The notes beneath the pieces were generated by a model. The model did no database searches. It worked only from the letters and a program-made list of their open reading frames with translations, and was not told the origin of the DNA. A DNA stretch of 64,000 nt, taken from contig NZ_FNGY01000003.1 in NCBI RefSeq assembly GCF_900103665.1, positions 744,001-808,000 of the forward strand, in the 5' to 3' direction. Position 1 is the stretch's first letter. Each line of letters opens with the position of its first letter. The DNA is from Pedobacter steynii. Lineage in GTDB: Bacteria; Bacteroidota; Bacteroidia; Sphingobacteriales; Sphingobacteriaceae. Position numbers and translations under genes: made by a program. Positions 1 to 8,308 of this stretch are shown here, piece after piece.

Positions 1-1
1 T

Positions 2-502
2 CTGAATAAATCTGTACAGCTCATCAGGACCATCAGCAACCGCATCAACCCGGCGTACCCGGCCGAACTCAAATTCATTAGCCAGGGGATGGAAGAACAA
101 CTCAGAAATGAGAAACTGCTCAGTGCCCTGTCTAATATTTTCGGTGGCTTTGCCATCCTGATCTCCTGCCTTGGGTTGCTGGGTCTCGCTTTATATATGG
201 CCGAACAGCGAAACAAAGAAATCAGCATCAGAAAAGTACTTGGTGCCGATTTGAAAAACATACTGATCCTGCTGAATAAAGATTTCATTAAACTCGTGAT
301 CTTCTCTAATATGATCGCCTTTCCACTGGCCTATATTTTTGCGAAAAACTGGCTCAGTAAATACGATTACAAAATAGACATCGCGATCTGGCCCTTCCTG
401 ATTGCAGGCTTGATCTCTCTTTTTATTTCGGTATTAACCGTGAGTTTACAAACCTTCAAAGTGGCAAAAGCGAATGCGATAGATGCCTTAAAATACGAGT
501 AG
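2..502 (+). CDS. ABC transporter permease, FtsX/MacB type (C-terminal part only)
   Basis: The reading frame is open from the first bases of the window, so this is the 3' end of a longer gene cut by the window edge. The visible part carries the C-terminal FtsX-like permease domain: a membrane segment (GGFAILISCLGLLGLAL), the cytoplasmic loop NKEISIRKVLGAD that is characteristic of Bacteroidota MacB/FtsX permeases, then two more membrane segments and a short tail ending DALKYE. Such proteins are usually about 800 aa and work with a LolD/MacB-like ATPase in export or mechanotransmission; the substrate cannot be inferred here. The last 15 bases overlap the 3' end of the convergent glycosyltransferase gene. 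Confidence 0.9.
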   Translation: MNKSVQLIRTISNRINPAYPAELKFISQGMEEQLRNEKLLSALSNIFGGFAILISCLGLLGLALYMAEQRNKEISIRKVLGADLKNILILLNKDFIKLVIFSNMIAFPLAYIFAKNWLSKYDYKIDIAIWPFLIAGLISLFISVLTVSLQTFKVAKANAIDALKYE

Positions 503-1525
503 TTCGGAAGCAGCTGAAGGGATCATCAGCTGCTCATTAAATTCATTTTCAAAGATGCCAAAAAATGAATTTTCAACTTCATCTGCTTTCCATTGGTTAT
601 GCCAGTGGTAAGCATAGCATCCTGGAAAAAATTTCTGATAAGAATCTATGTCAGATTTATTGATAAACTCCCGGTCAAAAGGTTTAAAGAAATCCGGAAA
701 ATCGGCAAGCGGGCTGTTCTCCAGTTTTCCTCCCTGCCATATTGGATCAAAAAGAGCACATGGAAAAACATATAAGTCTTTCAGGAGTACATCCGAATAA
801 TTCAAAATCACCCAGGGTAAGACCGTATGTTTTTCTATGCTTTTATGCATGATATAGGTCGAAATTAAGCTTTGACGGTTCAACCTCAGTAAAGCGCTAT
901 TGGCAAAGGGTTGTGATTCCCATGCGTAACAAAATTCTGAATCACGAAGCGTACCGAAATCTTTAAGAAACATCACGTCCAGATCAAAGTATACCCCACC
1001 ATATTTAAAAAGCACTAAAAACCGGAAGGCATCTGATCGTTTTGCTAAATTTTGAGACTCAGCCACCAGGTTCTTTTTGTTTTTCCATGGCGTATCTTTC
1101 ATCTCCAGAAACGGATCATAAGATCTGACTTCTATGAAAGGCAGAATTGCTTTTAACAGGGGGTTCTGATCATGATTTTCAAATCCATTGTCCTGATCAA
1201 GCCAAAGAACTACCCGACACTTCCCCAGGTCCTGGGTACAGAGGAATGATTTGATAGAAAAGGCCTGTTTACGTCCTATAACCCCATACCAGTAGCAATG
1301 ATAAATTGTTTTTTCTTCCCGCGTTTTCTGAGGTGTAAATCCTGAGGCATCCAGATCAAATCCATTTTCAAGACTCGCCAGCGCATAGTCATTATCTGTA
1401 TAGAGCTGTTCATCTTTAAGGTGTCGCCAGTGATGGATACTTCCACCTGTTTCCGGCATAGACTCGTAATCGTTATCTGGCTTATTTTTGAATTTTCTTA
1501 TGATCTTCTGTAGCTTCTTTAGCAT
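488..1525 (-). CDS. Glycosyltransferase, GT32-like (DXD sugar-transferase)
   Basis: The protein has 345 aa. The segment FRFLVLFKYGGVYFDLDV around residues 168-184 is the hallmark of the GT32/Gly_transf_sug family, with the metal-binding D-L-D at about 181-183. No signal peptide or membrane helix is evident, so it likely acts in the cytoplasm, transferring a sugar from a nucleotide-sugar onto a surface glycan, glycolipid or protein. It stands alone, convergent with the permease and divergent from the dihydroxyacetone kinase, so the acceptor is unknown. A TAGTTTTG element on the minus strand at 1564-1557 may be its -7 box. Confidence 0.85.
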   Translation of the reverse strand: MLKKLQKIIRKFKNKPDNDYESMPETGGSIHHWRHLKDEQLYTDNDYALASLENGFDLDASGFTPQKTREEKTIYHCYWYGVIGRKQAFSIKSFLCTQDLGKCRVVLWLDQDNGFENHDQNPLLKAILPFIEVRSYDPFLEMKDTPWKNKKNLVAESQNLAKRSDAFRFLVLFKYGGVYFDLDVMFLKDFGTLRDSEFCYAWESQPFANSALLRLNRQSLISTYIMHKSIEKHTVLPWVILNYSDVLLKDLYVFPCALFDPIWQGGKLENSPLADFPDFFKPFDREFINKSDIDSYQKFFPGCYAYHWHNQWKADEVENSFFGIFENEFNEQLMIPSAASELLVF

Positions 1526-1681
1526 CGGGGAATATGGGCAGGTATCTAATGGGCGGCAAAACTAAACTAATTTTAAAGAGCCCTGACCTAAGCGTCAAAT
1601 TATTTTTCACAAAAAGTCATATTTTTTCAAAATACATCAGGAAAGTACACCAAATAACTATATTGAGAAAAAAAATAAAGC

Positions 1682-3310
1682 ATGAAATTCTTCATTAATG
1701 AAACTGATCAGATTGTAAACGAAGCGATAGAAGGATTATTAACCAATCCAAAACTGGCAAGACTGGACTCCTTCCCTGAAGTTAGGGTGGTGATCCGTAA
1801 AGACTGGGATAAATCAAAGGTTGCGGTCATCTCTGGCGGCGGCTCAGGTCATGAACCCGCACATGCCGGTTTTGTAGGTAAAGGCATGTTAACCGCAGCA
1901 GTATGTGGCGATATCTTTGCTTCCCCAACTGTGGATGCGGTATTATCGGCCATCCTTGCAGCTACAGGACCAAAAGGCTGTTTGTTAATTATAAAAAACT
2001 ATACCGGCGACCGCCTCAATTTCGGTCTGGCAGCAGAACAGGCACGTGCCCTGGGATACGAAGTAAAAACAGTAACCGTAGATGACGATATCGCCCTGGG
2101 CAAAGACGTAAAGAAAAGAGGACTGGCAGGAACCCTGTTTGTACATAAGATTGCAGGACAGCTTGCTGAAGAAGGAAAATCACTGGAAGAAATCGCTGCC
2201 ATTGCACAACAGGTGATTGACAAAACCGCCTCTATTGGCCTTTCTTTAACAGAGTGCCAGCACTTAGGACAAGAAACCAGCTCCCGGTTAAATGATGACC
2301 AGGTAGAACTAGGATTGGGAATTCATGGAGAACCAGGTATAGAAGTCATTCCTTATGCAAAAGCAGATCAGCTGATGGCCCTTGCTATGGAAAAACTCGA
2401 AGCAAATTTACCGGATATACATGGCCGTTATGCCATGATCTTCAACAATATGGGAAGCGTAAGCCCAATTGAAATGAGCTTACTGGTCAACGCTTTCCGC
2501 AAAACAAAATTAGCCGCAAAAATAGATTACATGATCGGCCCGGCAGCCCTCATGTCTTCGATCAATATGAGTGGTTTTTCCGTATCCGTCTTATTACTGA
2601 GCCCGGAAATAGAAAAAGCTTTACTGGCAGAGGCCGAGCCCAATGCCTGGCAGGTACAAGCCTTTAAAAAACCTGCCGAAGTCAGCAGTCCAAAACTTCC
2701 GGAAACCATTCCTTACGAAGCTTCGGCTAATGACCAGGTTTATCAATTGATCAACGAAGTCGCGCAACTACTCGTGTCCATCGAAAAGGAAATCAACGGA
2801 CTGGATGCTAAAGTTGGAGATGGTGATGCAGGATCTACCTTTGCCCTGACTGGCAGAAGGCTGTTAACAGTCATAGACCGACTTCCTTTGAATGATACCG
2901 GGAAATTGCTGCTCAGCATTGGCCGGATTCTGGCAAGAGAAGCCGGAGGCTCCAGTGGCGTCTTATTGTCCATCCTCTTTACTGCTGCCGGAACGGCCTA
3001 TACCAAATCTCCTGAACTGGGAAAATCGCTATTGGAAGGATTACAAAAAGTAAAGGATTACGGTGGCGCACAAACCGGCGACCGTACCATGATAGATGCC
3101 TTACAACCTGCCTTTGAATCGCTTGCAAATGGAGAAACGGCCAGCCTGGTTGCCCAGCATGCACGACAAGGAGCAGAACATACCAAGACGATCATCAATA
3201 CCAAATTTGGCCGTTCCTCTTACCTTTCTGAAGAAGTATTGAGAAACGTCCCTGATCCGGGAGCAGAAGTAATCGCCAGGGTCTTCGAAAAAATTGCTTC
3301 ACTAAATTAA
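1682..3310 (+). CDS. Dihydroxyacetone kinase, fused DhaK-DhaL (ATP-dependent)
   Basis: This single-chain glycerone kinase (EC 2.7.1.29) phosphorylates dihydroxyacetone to DHAP with ATP in the cytoplasm. The N-terminal DhaK domain shows GGGSGHEPAHAG near residues 52-62 and the substrate-binding histidine in LGLGIHGEPG (His215). After a linker at about 335-345, the DhaL domain carries the Mg-ATP aspartate motif DAKVGDGDAGSTF (Asp375, Asp380, Asp382). The length (542 aa) fits the ATP-dependent fused class rather than the PTS-dependent DhaKLM system. The next reading frame begins 2 bp after its stop, but that gene is decayed. Confidence 0.95.
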   Translation: MKFFINETDQIVNEAIEGLLTNPKLARLDSFPEVRVVIRKDWDKSKVAVISGGGSGHEPAHAGFVGKGMLTAAVCGDIFASPTVDAVLSAILAATGPKGCLLIIKNYTGDRLNFGLAAEQARALGYEVKTVTVDDDIALGKDVKKRGLAGTLFVHKIAGQLAEEGKSLEEIAAIAQQVIDKTASIGLSLTECQHLGQETSSRLNDDQVELGLGIHGEPGIEVIPYAKADQLMALAMEKLEANLPDIHGRYAMIFNNMGSVSPIEMSLLVNAFRKTKLAAKIDYMIGPAALMSSINMSGFSVSVLLLSPEIEKALLAEAEPNAWQVQAFKKPAEVSSPKLPETIPYEASANDQVYQLINEVAQLLVSIEKEINGLDAKVGDGDAGSTFALTGRRLLTVIDRLPLNDTGKLLLSIGRILAREAGGSSGVLLSILFTAAGTAYTKSPELGKSLLEGLQKVKDYGGAQTGDRTMIDALQPAFESLANGETASLVAQHARQGAEHTKTIINTKFGRSSYLSEEVLRNVPDPGAEVIARVFEKIASLN

Positions 3311-3312
3311 AT

Positions 3313-3616
3313 ATGAAGATTAAGCTTATCGTTTTCGCCTTATTGATATCCGGCACTTTTCCATCCCTTGCACATGTAAAAGATAAGGGTCTTTTATCGC
3401 AGCTAACAGACTCGGTAAAACACCCGGCCTTTGATAAAGTCCATAGCATACTCATCACCAAAGGAAATAAACTGGTTTACGAGCAATATTTCAACGGATA
3501 TGGAAAGGATAAGCAATTAATCACCCTAAAATACTCCTGATATCGTAAATATAAATCCTGAATTGATAAACAGCATCGCCTCTGCTCCGGGTACTTTTAC
3601 AAAAATCGCTGAATGA
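3313..3616 (+). pseudogene. Remnant of a secreted serine hydrolase (beta-lactamase class C-like)
   Basis: An ATG-initiated frame of 75 codons encodes a signal peptide (ends near SLA) and a segment (VHSILITKGNKLVYEQYFNGY) typical of the start of class C beta-lactamase-like serine hydrolases. It stops at 3538-3540, before any SxxK catalytic motif. A further piece in another frame, 3530-3616, reads NTPDIVNINPELINSI and ends KIAE, which looks like the C-terminus of the same kind of protein. I infer an internal deletion of most of the catalytic domain plus a frame change. The sequence 2 bp after the dihydroxyacetone kinase stop suggests it was once cotranscribed with it. Confidence 0.55.
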
Positions 3617-3620
3617 ATTC

Positions 3621-4052
3621 ATGGAAACAGAAAACCGCATCATTACCATCTTCACTTACCTCGTAAGGGCTTTACTTGCTTATGTATATATCCCGCACGG
3701 ATTGGAAAAACTCTATACCAAAATCAATGTACAGGAGTATATTGATTTCAAGCTGGGGCAGGACTTCATCAACTTTTATCTGATCTGGGAAAAGAGCGGA
3801 TACATCTGGGTAATTGGTATCGCGCAATTTCTTGGCGGATTGTTCCTGCTGTTCACGAAGACCTATCTTTTCGGAGCGGTCTGGTTGCTGCCCATTTCCA
3901 TTGGAATGTTCTGCTGTCATTTATTTATTACTCATGCCCAGGATTTCCTGATCTTCGATACCCTGGTCCTTACCATGAACCTCTACCTCATTTTATTGCA
4001 TTTCCGGTCATTAACAAATACCTTCTTTAAACCACAAAAGACCTGGATATAA
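3621..4052 (+). CDS. DoxX-like integral membrane protein
   Basis: The protein is 143 aa with about four predicted membrane segments (residues near 9-25, 57-80, 83-103 and 108-127). The opening RALLAYVYIPHGLEKL and the helical pattern resemble the DoxX/SURF4-like small membrane family. DoxX-type proteins are poorly defined; some take part in redox or quinone-linked functions. It starts 5 bp after the serine hydrolase remnant and precedes a flavin-reductase-like gene by 49 bp, so a shared transcript is possible. Function is not assigned. Confidence 0.65.
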   Translation: METENRIITIFTYLVRALLAYVYIPHGLEKLYTKINVQEYIDFKLGQDFINFYLIWEKSGYIWVIGIAQFLGGLFLLFTKTYLFGAVWLLPISIGMFCCHLFITHAQDFLIFDTLVLTMNLYLILLHFRSLTNTFFKPQKTWI

Positions 4053-4101
4053 GCCCAAAGATTAAAAAACCATGATCAGAACTTTATAAACAGAATTTGA
4101 T

Positions 4102-4824
4102 ATGCCCAGAATGCCCAAATGGTTAGCTGATTTTTCAGAGAAAACTTTTAAAGCTGCTTACAAGCAAACCGTGATTACTGAGGTTGAATATTATGCCCCT
4201 AAGCTAAAAAGAATAAGGTACCAGGGCGATGCACTCAGAAGTATCGAATGGAAACCCGCACAGGAAGTCGAGTTCCGCGTTACAGACACCGAATACCGGC
4301 ACTATACCCCCATGTACTGGAACAAGGAAAAAGGATATACCGATGTCCTGTTTTACCTTCATGGCAAGGGCCCCGGAAGTACCTGGGCCTCAGAATTGAA
4401 AGTAAATGATGAGCTCCTCCTGATTGGCCCCGGTGGAAAGTTTATCATTCCCGACAACAGTTCCAGAATGGTCATGATGGGTGATGAAACGACATTGAGC
4501 ACTTTCTATGGCATGCAACAGCAATTGCCGGGCGGAGTAACCAACATCCATTGCCTGATTGAATGTGAAGCAGAAGCAATGGGCTGGCCGGAAAAGATTG
4601 GCATGAAGGCCATTCCCTTACAAACCATCCCTTCATTTCCGGGAAGGATACAGGAAGAATGGCTTCGGCAACACCTGCAAACTGCTGATTCTGCCACGGC
4701 CTACTTCCTGAGTGGAAATGCAAACACCATCAAAAACCTGCGCCGCATATTGGTCTCCACCGGAGTTCCGGGCGCACAAATCAGGATGAAACCTTACTGG
4801 CTGGAAGGAAAAAAAGGTCTTTAA
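4102..4824 (+). CDS. Siderophore-interacting protein (FAD-dependent ferric-chelate reductase family)
   Basis: The 240-aa protein has the order of the SIP/ViuB flavoreductase family. An N-terminal FAD-binding barrel carries EYRHYTPMYW (the RxYT flavin motif), followed by LHGKGPGSTWASELKVNDELLLIGPGGKF, which matches the conserved GxGPxSxWA and GPxG segments, and then a C-terminal NAD(P)-binding fold (MVMMGDETTLSTF). Family members use NAD(P)H and FAD to reduce ferric siderophore or haem-derived iron in the cytoplasm. It lies on the plus strand and ends 5 bp before the end of the convergent VOC gene. No siderophore receptor is adjacent. Confidence 0.85.
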   Translation: MPRMPKWLADFSEKTFKAAYKQTVITEVEYYAPKLKRIRYQGDALRSIEWKPAQEVEFRVTDTEYRHYTPMYWNKEKGYTDVLFYLHGKGPGSTWASELKVNDELLLIGPGGKFIIPDNSSRMVMMGDETTLSTFYGMQQQLPGGVTNIHCLIECEAEAMGWPEKIGMKAIPLQTIPSFPGRIQEEWLRQHLQTADSATAYFLSGNANTIKNLRRILVSTGVPGAQIRMKPYWLEGKKGL

Positions 4825-4829
4825 TCCAC

Positions 4830-5255
4830 CTACTGCTGATTTTTATCAAAATGTAACAACCAATTGTTCCCATATTTATCCTTCAGGTCGCCGAATAAAG
4901 CCCCCCAGAAACTATCTTCCAAAGGATGGGTTGCGGTACCTCCCGCTGCAAGGCGTTCGTAACAGCTGCGGGCTTCGGCCTCTGTACTGCAATTGAGCAT
5001 CAGGGAAACCGCGTTCCCCTTTAACAAGCCTTCGCTCCCTACCATATCCGATGCCATAATCCGGATCAGTCCATTCGTCAGCGTCGCATGTAAAATATAA
5101 CCTTTCATCTTTTCCGGCATTTTTTCCGATAGCGGTGATGCTCCAATCGTTTGGAAGCTCAGTTCTCCACCCAGGCAGGACTGGTAAAAAGTCATCGCCT
5201 CCCTGCAGTTGCCGGCAAAAGTGAGATAGGAGTTAATAGATGTCATCATGATCAA
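4830..5255 (-). CDS. VOC family protein, PhnB/glyoxalase-like
   Basis: The 141-aa protein (or 138 aa if the start is the later ATG of MTSINSYLTF) has the paired beta-alpha-beta-beta-beta modules of the vicinal oxygen chelate fold. The beginning NSYLTFAGNCREAMTFYQSCLGGEL and the ending WGALFGDLKDKYGNNWLLHF are typical of PhnB-like proteins. These are common small cytoplasmic proteins of mostly unknown substrate; the phn name does not imply a phosphonate role. A minus-strand TAAGTTTG box at 5278-5271 is a plausible promoter. Confidence 0.85.
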   Translation of the reverse strand: MIMMTSINSYLTFAGNCREAMTFYQSCLGGELSFQTIGASPLSEKMPEKMKGYILHATLTNGLIRIMASDMVGSEGLLKGNAVSLMLNCSTEAEARSCYERLAAGGTATHPLEDSFWGALFGDLKDKYGNNWLLHFDKNQQ

Positions 5256-5326
5256 AATAAATTAACGATTCAAACTTAACAGGAAGCTTAAAAAAAAGCC
5301 TTGTGTAAAAGCGACAATTAAAGGGG

Positions 5327-5357
5327 TTGTTTACGACAATAAAACACAATATATTTG
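5327..5357 (+). promoter_or_regulatory. Bacteroidota-type promoter for the GlxA-like regulator
   Basis: TTG at 5327-5329 is followed after 20 nt by TATATTTG at 5350-5357, matching the TTG/TAnnTTTG consensus. Transcription would begin near 5363, about 15 nt before ATG 5378. This placement argues against the longer frame that opens at TTG 5327, because that codon would lie in the promoter. Confidence 0.6.
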
Positions 5358-5377
5358 ATATCAAATCGAATGCGCAG

Positions 5378-6358
5378 ATGAAACATATTTCAATCTTAGT
5401 TCCTGAAACAGCGGTTATTGAATCTATTGCCGATCCAGGCTATCTCTTCAGGATGGTTAACGAGTTTCTGGAATCTTCGGGAAAGCCCGCCTTATTTCAT
5501 GTACAACTGGTGGGTTTATCAAAAGAAACCAGATTGAACAACAGCCTCTTTTCTGTCCACGCGGATAAATTAATTGATGAAGTCAAAAAGACCGACCTGA
5601 TCTTTATCCCTGCATTGAGCGGACATATGAAAACTGCCCTGGAACTGAACAAAGACTTCCTTCCATGGATCATTGACCATTACCATAAAGGGGCTGAAGT
5701 CGCTTCACTATGTATTGGTGCCTTCCTCCTCGCTTCCACAGGTTTGCTTAAAGGAAAGCAATGCTCTACCCATTGGCTGCATGCAACGGAATTCCGGGAG
5801 ATGTTTCCTGATGTGACCCTCGTTGATGGCAGTATCATCACCGAAGAACAACGGATTTACTCCAGTGGCGGAGCCAATTCCTATTGGAATTTACTGCTCT
5901 ATCTGGTAGAGAAATATACAGACCGTGACACTGCAATTCTGGCTTCCAAGTTTTTCGCCATTGATATAGACAGGGAAAGTCAGGCTGCATTTATGATGTT
6001 CCAGGGCCAGAAAGACCATGAAGATATCGAGATCAAAAAGGTTCAGGAATTTATAGAAAGTAATTATCAGGATAAAATCACTGTAGACCAGCTGGCTGGC
6101 ATGTCTGCCCTGGGCAGAAGAAGCTTTGAACGGAGATTCAGTAAAGCCACCAACAATACCGTCGTAGAATACATCCAGAGGGTAAAAATTGAAGCGGCAA
6201 AAAGAAGCTTTGAAAGTAGCAGAAAAAACATTACGGAAGTGATGTTCGATGTCGGATATACGGATACAAAGGCCTTCCGGGATGTGTTTAAAAAGATTAC
6301 CGGACTAACCCCGATAGAGTACAGGAACAAGTATAACAAACAAGCCGTACCGGCTTAA
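5378..6358 (+). CDS. GlxA family transcriptional regulator (DJ-1/PfpI domain plus AraC helix-turn-helix)
   Basis: The start is set at ATG 5378 (MKHISILVPE) because a promoter lies just upstream. The N-terminal half is a DJ-1/PfpI-like domain with a nucleophile-elbow region ASLCIGAFLLA and the later SSGGANSYWN. The C-terminal half (about 100 aa) has two AraC helix-turn-helix units, ending with the AraC signature DVGYTDTKAFRDVFKKITGLTPIEYR. GlxA-like regulators bind DNA, and their amidase-like domain probably senses a small molecule. A second AraC gene starts 11 bp after its stop and a nitrilase follows, suggesting that they control nitrogen or nitrile metabolism; this is inference. Confidence 0.9.
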   Translation: MKHISILVPETAVIESIADPGYLFRMVNEFLESSGKPALFHVQLVGLSKETRLNNSLFSVHADKLIDEVKKTDLIFIPALSGHMKTALELNKDFLPWIIDHYHKGAEVASLCIGAFLLASTGLLKGKQCSTHWLHATEFREMFPDVTLVDGSIITEEQRIYSSGGANSYWNLLLYLVEKYTDRDTAILASKFFAIDIDRESQAAFMMFQGQKDHEDIEIKKVQEFIESNYQDKITVDQLAGMSALGRRSFERRFSKATNNTVVEYIQRVKIEAAKRSFESSRKNITEVMFDVGYTDTKAFRDVFKKITGLTPIEYRNKYNKQAVPA

Positions 6359-6369
6359 CAACAGCTCCT

Positions 6370-7158
6370 ATGCAAATCTTTCCCTCCCCTCATCTGTCCA
6401 ATATGATCAAACACTTTCTCATTATCGAAAGTGATCATCCGGAACTGGCGGAACATCATTTTTTTCCAGATGGTAATTCGGGAATGGTTTTTCATTATGG
6501 AGATCCTTTTGTTGAGCATCCCGGGAGCTTTATCTACGGGCAGGTGAGCAAATTCAGGCGCATCCGGTCCCAGGGTAAAATCGGAATGCTGGTGGTGGTC
6601 TTTCAGCCTCATGGAGGCCACCTGCTGCTGGGAATTCCCGCCAATGAGCTCAGCGACGAAATCTGCACTTTGCCTGATTTCTGGGGCGCTGAAGCCAGAA
6701 CGCTGGAAGATCAGGTCCTTCATGCAGCAGATAATGTGAGGCGCATTGAAATCCTGGAACACTTTCTGACCAAAAAATTAAACGGTTGCCTGGACACAGA
6801 TCCGGTGATCCGGCAAAGCCTGGAGTTGATTTATGCCCATCATGGCCTAACCCCGATACATGAACTGAATCAAATACTCCAGGTTAGTGAAAGACAACTG
6901 GAAAGAAAATTCAAAGAAAATATCGGAATTTCTCCTAAAAACTTCTCCAATGTGATCCGTTTACAGTTCTTTTTAAAGCTGTTCCGGACCAAATCCCCGG
7001 AAAAAAGCCTCACAGACATCGGCTATGAAAGTGGCTATTATGACCAGGCACACCTCATCCGGGAGTTCCGGAAAAGTGTGGGGCTAAGCCCTGGTCAGTA
7101 CATCTTTAAAACCAACCGCCTGGCTGTAAATCTTGTCCAGCTCCCTCCGCTTTTATAA
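6370..7158 (+). CDS. AraC family transcriptional regulator
   Basis: The 262-aa protein has an N-terminal sensing domain of the kind seen in many Bacteroidota AraC proteins (PSPHLSNMIKHFLIIESD, FFPDGNSGMVFHYGDPF). The C-terminal AraC DNA-binding domain contains LNQILQVSERQLERKF and DIGYESGYYDQAHLIREFRKSVGLSPGQY. It starts 11 bp after the GlxA-like gene and is probably cotranscribed with it. The target genes are unknown; the nitrilase 123 bp downstream is the nearest candidate. Confidence 0.9.
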   Translation: MQIFPSPHLSNMIKHFLIIESDHPELAEHHFFPDGNSGMVFHYGDPFVEHPGSFIYGQVSKFRRIRSQGKIGMLVVVFQPHGGHLLLGIPANELSDEICTLPDFWGAEARTLEDQVLHAADNVRRIEILEHFLTKKLNGCLDTDPVIRQSLELIYAHHGLTPIHELNQILQVSERQLERKFKENIGISPKNFSNVIRLQFFLKLFRTKSPEKSLTDIGYESGYYDQAHLIREFRKSVGLSPGQYIFKTNRLAVNLVQLPPLL

Positions 7159-7281
7159 GCGGTTTGTCAGAGACTGATGCTTGTCGGCTTTGTACAATTT
7201 CCAGTGCTTATTTTCCAATACGTTTGCTTTCCTATATTCCCCTGTTATGGCAACAGGCTGATTAAAACAAAATTTAAGACG

Positions 7282-8232
7282 ATGAAGACACTAAAAATTG
7301 CAACCGCACAATTTGAAAACCGCAGCGGCGATAAAGCGTATAATCTGGACCGCATCAATGAACTCTCTGCCCGTGCAGCAGCCTCAGGAGCAGACGTTAT
7401 CTCCTTCCATGAATGCAGCATCACCGGATATACTTTCGCCAGAAATCTGAGCAAAGCCGAAATGCTGGAACATGCAGAATATATTCCCGATGGCCCCTCT
7501 ATTCAGAAATTAAAAGAAATTGCTGCTGAACATCAGATTGTAGTTCTGGCAGGATTGTTTGAAAAAGACAGCAATGATGATCTCTTTAAGGCCTATGTAG
7601 CTGTGGACCAGAACGGACTCATCGCCAAATACAGAAAACTGCATCCCTTCATTAACCCGCACCTGAAGCCTGGAAATGAATATGTCACTTTTGATCTTTT
7701 CGGATGGACATGCAGCATATTGATTTGTTATGACAACAACATTGTTGAAAATGTCAGGGCAACCACCCTGCTTGGTGCACAAATCATTTTTATGCCTCAT
7801 GTCACAATGTGTACCCCTTCTACCCGTCCGGGAGCAGGCTTTGTAGCACCTGAATTGTGGGAAAACAGGGCAAATGATCCTACTTCTGTCCGTGCAGAAT
7901 TTGATGGCCTGAAAGGGAGGGCATGGTTGATGAAATGGCTTCCTGCAAGGGCTTACGACAATGCCGTTTACGCCATTTTCTCCAACCCGATAGGAATGGA
8001 CGATGATCAGCTTAAGAACGGCTGTTCCATGATTATTGATCCTTACGGTGATGTAATTGCAGAATGCCGGGAACTGGGCAATGACATTGCTATCGCCTCA
8101 ATTACGCCGGATAAGCTGGAGAAAGCCGGTGGACATCGTTATAAAAACGCCCGCAGACCTGATTTATACCGGGACATCATCGGACAGGAACATGAGCCAA
8201 ACCAGCAGGTTACCTGGATGACCAAAGCCTGA
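7282..8232 (+). CDS. Carbon-nitrogen hydrolase (nitrilase superfamily)
   Basis: The protein from ATG 7282 (MKTLKIATAQFE) has 316 aa. The longer frame adds 35 residues with no family similarity. The superfamily catalytic triad is visible: Glu44 in ISFHECSITGY, Lys in AKYRKLHP and Cys in SILICYDNNIVENVR. The fold hydrolyses nitriles or amides such as carbamoyl compounds in the cytoplasm. The Cys context CYDNN and the long insert after it (TMCTPSTRPGAGF) resemble a Bacteroidota subgroup of unknown substrate. A TACGTTTG box at 7219-7226 could be its promoter, although no good -33 TTG is at the right distance. Confidence 0.85.
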   Translation: MKTLKIATAQFENRSGDKAYNLDRINELSARAAASGADVISFHECSITGYTFARNLSKAEMLEHAEYIPDGPSIQKLKEIAAEHQIVVLAGLFEKDSNDDLFKAYVAVDQNGLIAKYRKLHPFINPHLKPGNEYVTFDLFGWTCSILICYDNNIVENVRATTLLGAQIIFMPHVTMCTPSTRPGAGFVAPELWENRANDPTSVRAEFDGLKGRAWLMKWLPARAYDNAVYAIFSNPIGMDDDQLKNGCSMIIDPYGDVIAECRELGNDIAIASITPDKLEKAGGHRYKNARRPDLYRDIIGQEHEPNQQVTWMTKA

Positions 8233-8308
8233 TCCTGTTTTTATCAATACGCAAAGAGGGGCAAAATAAATCCTGCCCCCTCTTAAATATACTTTATGAT
8301 AAAATTGC

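Noticed and set aside
4830..5255. Role of the PhnB-like gene in phosphonate use
   Set aside because: PhnB-like VOC proteins are not part of the phosphonatase pathway and this gene is 7 kb away from the cassette.
7177..7281. 35-residue N-terminal extension of the nitrilase-like protein
   Set aside because: It has no similarity to the family. ATG 7282 gives the normal beginning KIATAQFE.
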